Assembly: GCA_027625915.1 (NCBI GenBank)
Contig: JANTQA010000018.1
Span: 929,718 to 993,717 of the forward strand
Direction of reading: 5' to 3'
DNA from: Anaeramoeba flamelloides
Lineage: Eukaryota; Metamonada; Anaeramoebidae
DNA length: 64,000 nt
Positions 57,037 to 64,000 of the stretch are shown here, piece by piece (position 1 is the stretch's first letter; every line of letters starts with the position of its first letter). A model generated the notes under the pieces. It searched no databases. It was not told the DNA's origin and saw nothing but the letters and a program-made list of their open reading frames with translations. The position numbers and the translations under genes are program-made.

Positions 57037-58200
57037 ATGTCAAGAATACGAACGAATAGAGTAAGTCCATCACCTGGGCAGATAAATTTTTCTTCACAAT
57101 TTTCACGATGGGAGTCACCTGAAAACGAAAAACCGATTACAAGCGCAAGAAAGAGGCGATCTGTGAAACAAAACACGAACAAATTAAAACAAAAATATTT
57201 GATGCTTTTTTTAATTTTGTCCTTCTTAATAACGATACTAAAACTCTACGAAGCAATTTCTACAGTTTTGTTTTTTAGCTTCCAATTAATTTCACTTGTG
57301 ATTTTTTATTTGTTTTACCAATCAAAAAGAAACGAAAGTTCTCTCAGCAAGAACCAACCAATACTTGAATCATTTGTCACTTCGATAAATAATTTTAAAA
57401 ATTCTTTAATTTTCATGATTACTGGTAACAGAACGCACCGCTCTGCAAAAAAAACACGTTTTACTTCAAGTAGAAAAGGGACAAGTCCTGTTTCACGAAG
57501 AAAAATACACAGGGTCTCACCACGCCCAAGAAATGAACATTTTTCAGATTCCAATTTGAAAACAAAGGCACGTAATAGACCCCTTAAAAATTACTCCTAT
57601 TATACAAGACAGCAAGGCAACCGTGGTAACCAATATCAAGACATGATCAATAGGCCAATAAAAACTGAACAACCTTTTCGGGATAAAGTAAAAAAAGAAA
57701 AATATTATATGGACAATTATTCACAGTTCGAAAGAAATCTACCCAAAAATAAACTTTATAAATATCCGAAAAATGACGAATATAATAACCGTGAAAGAAG
57801 AGTCAATTACCAAAGCAATGATTACCAACAATTCTCTCGAGAGGACCACCGATCTTTTGATTACGATAACAACAATCACTATCCAAAATTTGAAGATGAG
57901 GAAAACCATAATAATATTTATTTGTCATCTCGTAAAATGCATCCTTCTCTTTACCAAAAAGAAATTTCACCATATAATAGGGGCAAAAAGTCTCCAGAAA
58001 CCGAGAACGCTTATTCTAGATTGTCAGGAATTACAACCTCTTCAAGTAATCAGAAAAATAAACAAAGATCATTGAAAAAAGAATATCACCATGAACAAAA
58101 TTTTAATAATAATATGAATTTTAATTATAATAAGAGACGTAATACTACAATGAGAAAAAAATCAAAATTTAAATATCATGATGATGATCATTACAATTAA
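57037..58200 (+). CDS. Two-helix membrane protein with basic, disordered cytosolic tail (unknown function)
   Basis: Single open frame of 387 residues, the only plus-strand gene I accept. Residues 1-52 are basic and Ser/Pro-rich (SRIRTNRVSPSPGQ). Two hydrophobic helices occupy about 53-72 and 75-94 with a very short loop, a hairpin-like layout. The remaining 290 residues are R/K/N/Y/S-rich with no fold signature and end in KYHDDDHYN. Codon choice and base composition are more varied than in the flanking DNA, and there is no internal stop over 1.16 kb in an AT-rich region, both arguing for a real gene. I recognise no family. The layout would suit a membrane-shaping or nuclear-envelope/ER protein whose tail binds nucleic acid, but this is speculation. 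Confidence 0.7.
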   Translation: MSRIRTNRVSPSPGQINFSSQFSRWESPENEKPITSARKRRSVKQNTNKLKQKYLMLFLILSFLITILKLYEAISTVLFFSFQLISLVIFYLFYQSKRNESSLSKNQPILESFVTSINNFKNSLIFMITGNRTHRSAKKTRFTSSRKGTSPVSRRKIHRVSPRPRNEHFSDSNLKTKARNRPLKNYSYYTRQQGNRGNQYQDMINRPIKTEQPFRDKVKKEKYYMDNYSQFERNLPKNKLYKYPKNDEYNNRERRVNYQSNDYQQFSREDHRSFDYDNNNHYPKFEDEENHNNIYLSSRKMHPSLYQKEISPYNRGKKSPETENAYSRLSGITTSSSNQKNKQRSLKKEYHHEQNFNNNMNFNYNKRRNTTMRKKSKFKYHDDDHYN

Positions 58201-58855
58201 AAATATGAAATAAAATTAATTCCATTTCTCAATTCTTTTAATTTTTTATATATATATTTTTTTTTTTAATCTTTTTTTATTTTTATTCACTATTTTCAAA
58301 ATTTTTAACATGCCAAAATTCAAAAATTTTTGGAAAATAAAATCTGATTAAATAAATTTTATGATAAATACTAAATTAGAACTACTAACTAATTGAAATG
58401 TTAATATTTATTTATCATTGGCAGATGCCTACAAAATAAAAAATAAATTATTATCAAAATTTAAAAAAATGATGATTCAAAAATATTTTGGTACAGTGTG
58501 TATTTATTGTTAAGTCATAAATGTTAAAAAAACACCTAATCTGTAAAAATGGAATTTTGAAGTGAATAAATTTGTGTCTTCTAATACAATTTCAATGTCA
58601 AGAAATTCTATATTCTTGACGCAATCGTTCGGGGTAGTTTAAACTAAACACATTCATTAGAAGAATTTGAAACTCAATTTAGTTTTTTAATATTAAATGA
58701 AAAGTCTATATAAAAAAAAAAATAGAGAATAAGAAAAAAGGGAAGAAATAAAAAATAAAGAATTTAAAAATAGATAAATTAGAAAATTTTCAATATTAAT
58801 TTCGTTTTCTAAAATTTTGGAAATTATCACCACAAAAAAATTTCATAGTTATATA

Positions 58856-59087
58856 CTGATAAATTCAAATAAATATCTGAAAATTTTCACTTCATTTTCC
58901 ATTTTACAATTTTTTTTACACAAACATTGATTAAAGCACTATATATATTTAAATATGTAGAAACTTTGTAAAATTGGTTTTACTTTCAAAAGATTTGTTC
59001 TCTTGAGTTGTTTTATTGGTTGAGTTAATTGATTACTAAAATGGAAATTGAACTAAAAATTTTATTCAATTTATTTGAATTTATCAG
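58856..59087 (+). mobile_element. MITE family R2, copy 5 (232 bp)
   Basis: TA|CTGATAAATTCAAATAAATA on the left and TATTTGAATTTATCAG|TA on the right, clean TA duplications. The interior has GAAACTTTGTAAAATTGGTTT, in common with copy 1 in reverse complement. Confidence 0.88.
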
Positions 59088-59195
59088 TATCTTGAAATTT
59101 CATGAACAATTAATAATCAATCAAAAGGTTAGTTACCATCAACTATTTTTAATTTGAGTCTTTATATTGAAAGGACGGAAACTCAGTACAATTTA

Positions 59196-59693
59196 TGGTA
59201 GTGAAAAAAATACCCAGACATGAAATTAAAGTCTGACTCAATTTTTTAATTTTTTATATTAGCAAAATTGTTTAGTCATTGACAAATAATGTCTTTTTTT
59301 TAAGAACCACACTTTTGAAAATTATAACTTATTACTTATTGGAATGATGATTAATTGAATTGCACTTATTCAACAAAATATTGAATCAATCAAAAAACAA
59401 GAAAAAATAAGATAGTTCCAAACTCCACTAAACCTCCATAAAATTCATGTTGTTTTTCAAAATAAGTAGGATCTATATGGGTTATCGATCAATTAGAAAA
59501 GTATTCTATAGATACCCCAACTTTATTTGAGCTTTAGATGGGTTTATTACTGATGTTCTCAAAAAAATTGGTTATTTCTAAAAAGGATTTGATTTTAAAA
59601 TATTGGCTATTTTACAACAATTTCCCCTAATATTCACAATTAAAAATATTTTCAGGACTTATTTTAATTTCAGGTATTTTTTTCAATATTATA
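59196..59693 (-). mobile_element. R5 inverted-repeat element, copy 2 (uninterrupted)
   Basis: Begins AGTGAAAAAAATACCCAGAC and ends with the complement of TTGAAAAAAATACCTGAAAT. Its reverse complement is collinear with copy 1 on both sides of the R4 insertion, so it shows what that site looked like before insertion. About 498 bp. Confidence 0.8.
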
Positions 59694-60395
59694 ATTAAAA
59701 TTTTATCTCAAAGTTCAATAAGGAAGCTTAATAAAATTTTTTAAAATATTATTTCTAATTGTTTTTGAAGATCTTTGAGTTTTTTTTTTTTTTATTTACA
59801 AATACTGATAAAATGAGCAAAAAAATTGAGAAATAGAAATAAAAATTTTCAGTTATTAATTGGAAAATAAACGTATTGAAAAGAATCACCTGATAATACG
59901 ACACCCAAATAGATCATACAAAATTATGAGATCTTGTATATTTTTTTTGAAAAGATTTTTATATTCTTTCTAATCAAAAAGCCTGGCCAGTGGAAAACAC
60001 TTACACAACTTTTGCTTTTTAAAAAGCCCCACACCTAACTCTTTTTCAAAAAAATGAAATGAAAGTGAACAAAATTCGTGATAGAAATGATAGATTTTCT
60101 ATTATTGAGTATTGTGCTGGCTAAGTTTTAGGTTTGTCTCCTGTTTTCAAGATGGATTAGCTCTGGAGTTGCTCTATATTATGATATTTGTATGGAGTCT
60201 TGTTCGGCTATCTTTTAATGATTTGAAAGGCTGTTTAGTAACTTTTCAAAAAATTAGATAGCAAAAAGCAATTGAACAACAACGAAAGTAAATGAACAAT
60301 AAAATTTGCTCTACTCTAAAGTTAGGATTTGTTATATTTGATCTTATGTTAACTCAACAATGATTAAAATGTATTTTAGAAATCAAATTTGGTTA

Positions 60396-60887
60396 TTATT
60401 TTTTTGATTTATTTTTATTTACTTGGATGTTGATTAGGTATTTGTTTTTCAATTTTTTGTTTTTCTGTTTTTTTTTCTTTTTCTGATGTTTTTGTTTTTC
60501 GTTTTTGATCTGAATTAAGGATTTTGCGACAAGTAATGAGTTGTTTGTGTGTTTTCTTGCCTGGAGATTACAAGAGCGGATTGTGCCTGCTGAATGGATA
60601 ATTGAAATTGCACACTTTTGGCTGTTTATTTCATCCAACAGCGTTAAAGAAAGCCAAACTTGCCTCATTTGCGATCGTGAACACCTCACAATAAATAGTC
60701 CCGTCAGTGGGTTATATTGTTTAACATTTAAGGTCCAGCCCAGCCTACAAATCGCATACTCACCAAAGTTTAATTTAACAGAATTTTTAAGATAATGGTA
60801 AATTCCTGAGATGTCAAGTGAATTCATTTTGGTTGCAGTTTGCCATCTTACATGCCCAAGGAGGTATCTAAATTTTACACGTACCAT
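60396..60887 (-). CDS. POP5: POP5, protein subunit of RNase P / RNase MRP
   Basis: Intron-less, 163 residues. It starts MVRVKFRYLLGHV (human MVRFKHRYLLCEL). It keeps the family core: FGEYAICRLGWTLNVKQYNP (human FGAAACSIGFAVRYLNAYT), TGLFIVRCSRSQMRQVWLSL (human TGIVLLRCRKEFYQLVWSAL), and SAGTIRSCNLQARKHTNNSL (human VGGTIRTCQKFLIQYNRRQL). The enzyme matures the 5' ends of tRNAs (P) and processes rRNA (MRP) in the nucleus/nucleolus; POP5 packs against POP1 and RPP proteins around the catalytic RNA. The last 35 residues are a Lys-rich tail not seen in human POP5, probably binding RNA. It runs convergent to the plus-strand membrane-protein gene. Confidence 0.93.
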   Translation of the reverse strand: MVRVKFRYLLGHVRWQTATKMNSLDISGIYHYLKNSVKLNFGEYAICRLGWTLNVKQYNPLTGLFIVRCSRSQMRQVWLSLTLLDEINSQKCAISIIHSAGTIRSCNLQARKHTNNSLLVAKSLIQIKNEKQKHQKKKKKQKNKKLKNKYLINIQVNKNKSKK

Positions 60888-62946
60888 TTATTTGGAAAAA
60901 AAAACGAGAGATAGAATTTGAAAAAAATGATCCAATTACTTTTTTGTTTTTGAGATTCTTATTGAAAAAAAGAATAAGGTCTCACAGTTTTTCTGAAAGG
61001 AAACTTTTTGTAAAGTTATTTCAGAGGTAGAAATACTCTATTGTTTCTTTAAATCAAATTTTATTTATGTTTACTTTGTCTCAATTTTGGATTTTTATTA
61101 TCTTTCTTTAAATTTTTGAATATCTTAATAATCATCTGAAATTATTTATTTAGGAAGAAAATCTTTTTTTTTATTATCTATTCAGGAAGAAGTGTAAATT
61201 ACATTCAAATACCCTTTTACATAGTTTTTTTTTATATTTGTGAAAATTATTTTCAAAATAATTCAAGCTTAATTAAAATCAAAAATATTACACACAGTTG
61301 AAACGGTTAAAAAATCATAATAATACAATTAGATTTGGTTTATCTAATTTTGATTTTTTCAGAAATGTTTGTGTTGATTTTTTTTCTTTTTTTGTTTTCA
61401 TTTCAGTTTGTCAATTATGTTATAGTTTTCGTGATATGAAAACCCTTTTAAGGTTGGTTTTTATTTGGTTATTTTTTGGTTTAGTAAAAATCGAAATTTT
61501 TAAATAAAATCCGTTGATTGTTTCTAACATTTGAAAGGATAATAACTGTTTATCGATTTTCAACACATCAACTAATATTTTTTTTTTCTTTTTGTTATTT
61601 CCCATTTTTGGCAAAGTATAATTTTATTTTGAATAATAAGGTTTTTTTAATTCTTTTATTGGGTATTTTTTATTGTTAAGTGTGAGCTTTTAAATTGGTT
61701 TCTAGTTCTAATTTAGTGTTTATAAGATAATTTAAATAATCAGATTTTTTTCAAAAATTGAATGTCAGTTTGGTGTGTAAAAAATTTCGATTGTTGTTTT
61801 AGTAATCAAATTCATTGGTGCCTGGATGTTTATTGTGTTATTTGCTAGCTATTTAATGATTTTCTTCTGAACTTGGTTTAATTTTTTGGGTAATATGTAA
61901 TTAGATTAATAACAAATATATAAAATATTCATTGGCAACCTTATGTTAAAAAAATTTTAAATCAAATGAATTATTTTGAACAGTTAGACTAAATTTTTCC
62001 TTAGGAGGGTTAATTGAGTAGAACAATAAAACCCCATTTGAATCGAATGATAAAAATGTGAAAATTATAGAGATTTTATTTCAAAATTTTGACATAAGTT
62101 GATTCAAAAGAAAATATTGTATCAAAAGAAAATAAAACAATTTTGCATATAATGAATTTATTTTTTAATAAAATTTTGAGTGAAAATTTGATTTAAAAAA
62201 TAAAAATGTTTCATTTTTTTTTTTTTTTATCTTTTTTAATACAGTTTTTTCCATTGTAGCGAATAATTAACCAACACGGAATTACTTGAAAATCCATTTC
62301 TATTCCTACTTCAAGCTAACTACATATCAATTACATTATTGGGAGTAATTCTTTATATTATGTAGCCTTTTATTTCTATTTATTAACTTTATTCAATAAA
62401 AAAAAACTCCAAACTTAAATTGTTTAAAAAAAAAATATAAAAAAAAACACTGTGAACTTTTATTTTCTAAATGTATATACGTAGTTAGTGCTTAAGGAAG
62501 TAAATATATTTTACCATTTTGATAAATTTTAATTGTGTAAAAATTATTGAAAAATATTTTTTGAGTGCCACTAGATATTGAAACTTTGAAACCAAAAAAA
62601 AATCATTCGCTAGTCAATTGGTGAAAAGAATCAAAGTAATTCAGAGTTTTGTCTTTCATTTTTCAATTTTTTATATATTTTTTTTGATTCTATTTTTTGT
62701 TTTGGATCTAGAGATGCGTTTAAACGAACGATTGAAATTTATCAAACAGTAAACCAAAAAAAAATATACCTCAAAAGGTGTGCATTTGAAACAAATATTT
62801 TCTTTTGGAAGACCAAACACGTAAGATCGCCATTCCAAATAAATTTGTTGAAATCATAAATGAAAAAAAAAAATCGATAAAAGTCAATTTTCCAAGATTG
62901 GTTTTCTTTATCTTCTTAGTTTATGTGAATACAAACTATTTTTACA

Positions 62947-63140
62947 GTCAGTTCCACTTTTAAGGCACAAACTTTCAACGAAATTTAAGGTACAATAAAA
63001 ATCTCAAATTAATTCACAGAATTCAGATTCTAGTTAAATAAAATTGTAAAAAAAAATTCCAAATTTTGTCGCTTAATTTGAGATTTTTTTTGTACCTTAA
63101 ATTTTGTTGAAAGTTTGTGCCTTAAAAGTGGAACTAACTG
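62947..63140 (+). mobile_element. MITE family R1, copy e, nested in R7 copy C (194 bp)
   Basis: TA|CAGTCAGTTCCACTTTTAAG on the left, CTTAAAAGTGGAACTAACTG|TA on the right. Copy A of R7 is uninterrupted at the same place (CTATTTTTTTCCATGAATTTC), giving an empty site. Confidence 0.92.
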
Positions 63141-63755
63141 TAACTTGAGTTCCTCGCACCAATAGAATTTATTATTATTTTAAAAAACCTTTTGTAACAA
63201 ATTTGCTTTTAAAATTCTTTGGCAAAATATTTTTATCAAACAAAGCCAAAACAAGGAATACTATTTCAAAAATTAAAATAAAGGTATTGAATTCTTGAAA
63301 TCAAAAACCTGTTACAAAAGTTTCAAATCAAAATAATTAAAAAATTCAAGAAAAAATTTGAATCAGATTCAGTATAAATTTGAGTTCTCATTTTAATGGA
63401 AAATAAATAATTATAAAATCAAACGCATTTGTCCAATAAACGGTCATTCTCAAGAGGAGTTAAAACAATCTCTGATTTTCTGAACTATAACTAGAATTAG
63501 ATGTATTAAATAAAAATAGTGGTTTTTTAAATTCATTTTGGAAATTCTTTAGAAATAAGCAGTAATTTGTTTATCAACAAAATTCCAAACAAAATTTTTT
63601 TCATAAAGAATTAAAAATAAAACAAATAAAGAATAAGTAATTGTGTCAAATGATGGAGATAAGATCAAGTAATAAATGATTTTAATTTATTTTTTTTTGA
63701 TCAATTTTTTCATTTTTTTGATTTGCGTTTTTTTTGTTTGTTTGAAAATATCTTA

Positions 63756-63758
<3 letters not shown>

Positions 63759-63800
<42 letters not shown>
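63759..63800. repeat. (TA)21 microsatellite inside R7 copy C
   Basis: An uninterrupted run where copy A reads only TTATAATAGGATATATTCC, so the tract grew after the copies separated. Confidence 0.93.
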
Positions 63801-63803
<3 letters not shown>

Positions 63804-64000
63804 CACTCTAGTATTTATGAAAATATCAATGAATTTGGCTAAAGAAATGATTTGAAGAATTCATTTTCATATAAATGGTGGCACTCAAAAAATGAAAAAT
63901 GTACTTAGCCACTTAATAACAAAATAGAAATTTTGTCAAAACAAAACAAAATTTTTTTCTTTCAAAAAACTTTTACTTTTCGTAAATCTTTTAACTTTTT

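Larger units (their letters stand above)
58201..60395. other. Convergent intergenic region (2.2 kb)
   Basis: Lies between two gene 3' ends. It holds R2 copy 5 and R5 copy 2. A block near 58350-58460 (AATACTAAATTAGAACTACT) resembles 39390-39470. No gene. Confidence 0.65.
62496..63912 (+). mobile_element. R7 TTAA element, copy C (1,417 bp with nested R1e)
   Basis: TTAA at 62492-62495 and 63913-63916. Ends GGAAGTAAATATATTTTACC and the complement of GTGGCTAAGTACATTTTTCA. Collinear with copy A throughout, with long identical words (CATTTGTCCAATAAACGGTCATTC in both). Subtracting R1e and its TA leaves about 1.22 kb. A and C are much closer to each other than to B or D. Confidence 0.88.
60888..64000. 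other. Intergenic region upstream of POP5 (3.1 kb)
   Basis: No supportable gene. 60888-62490 is unassigned; short frames at 61298 and 61420 have no family resemblance. From 62496 on it is filled by R7 copy C and its nested R1 element. Confidence 0.65.

Noticed and set aside
1-64000. CRISPR array, bacterial operon, rRNA, virus-like or LTR element
   Set aside because: No regularly spaced repeats, no ribosome-binding-site-led gene clusters, no rRNA core sequences, and no capsid, polymerase, integrase or long terminal repeats were seen.

Overview
The window looks like nuclear DNA of a very AT-rich, intron-bearing single-celled eukaryote. Long A/T homopolymers, GT...AG spliceosomal introns (donors mostly GTAA/GTAT/GTTT, acceptors mostly TAG), K/N/E-rich low-complexity inserts in coding sequence, and a gene set typical of amoeboid protists (IQGAP-type RasGAP, p115/USO1, CEPT, PABPN1, TIS11/TTP, STRA6-like, POP5) point to an amoebozoan or Anaeramoeba-like organism. 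The species call is inference. No bacterial operons, CRISPR, rRNA or convincing tRNA were seen. The standard genetic code fits every gene.

Eight protein genes can be supported, seven on the minus strand. From left to right they are: USO1/p115 vesicle tether (1393-4264); a choline/ethanolamine phosphotransferase of the CEPT1 family, split over 7.2 kb (6746-13972); a 770-residue RasGAP with an IQGAP-type C-terminal domain and an intact arginine finger, six exons (16503-23784); a PABPN1-like nuclear poly(A)-binding protein (29198-30789); a TTP/TIS11-type tandem CCCH zinc-finger protein (34703-35654); a giant STRA6-family membrane protein with about ten extracellular Ig-like repeats (41019-51785); a plus-strand two-helix membrane protein of unknown role (57037-58200); and the RNase P/MRP subunit POP5 (60396-60887). 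I joined exons by hand from splice-site phase and family alignment. One CEPT exon of about 45 codons could not be found.

The remaining sequence is dense in short non-autonomous DNA elements. At least four families have terminal inverted repeats and target duplications that can be read directly: a 194-bp TA-flanked family (five copies), a 232-bp TA-flanked family (five copies), a 1.2-kb TTAA-flanked family (three well-bounded copies plus two degraded ones), and a 441-458-bp family with TAA/TTA flanks. Single copies of two further TTAA-flanked elements occur. Insertions are nested up to three or four deep (36.7-40.1 kb and 55.9-56.8 kb). Introns fall into two classes: short (52-262 bp) and long (0.85-4.4 kb). 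Several of the long ones hold recognisable element copies, so element insertion probably lengthened those genes.

The most interesting locus is the STRA6-like gene. Its ectodomain reading frame and its conserved transmembrane frame look like two overlapping genes, but a 46- or 52-nt intron with good GT/AG signals joins them in frame into one protein of about 2,071 residues.
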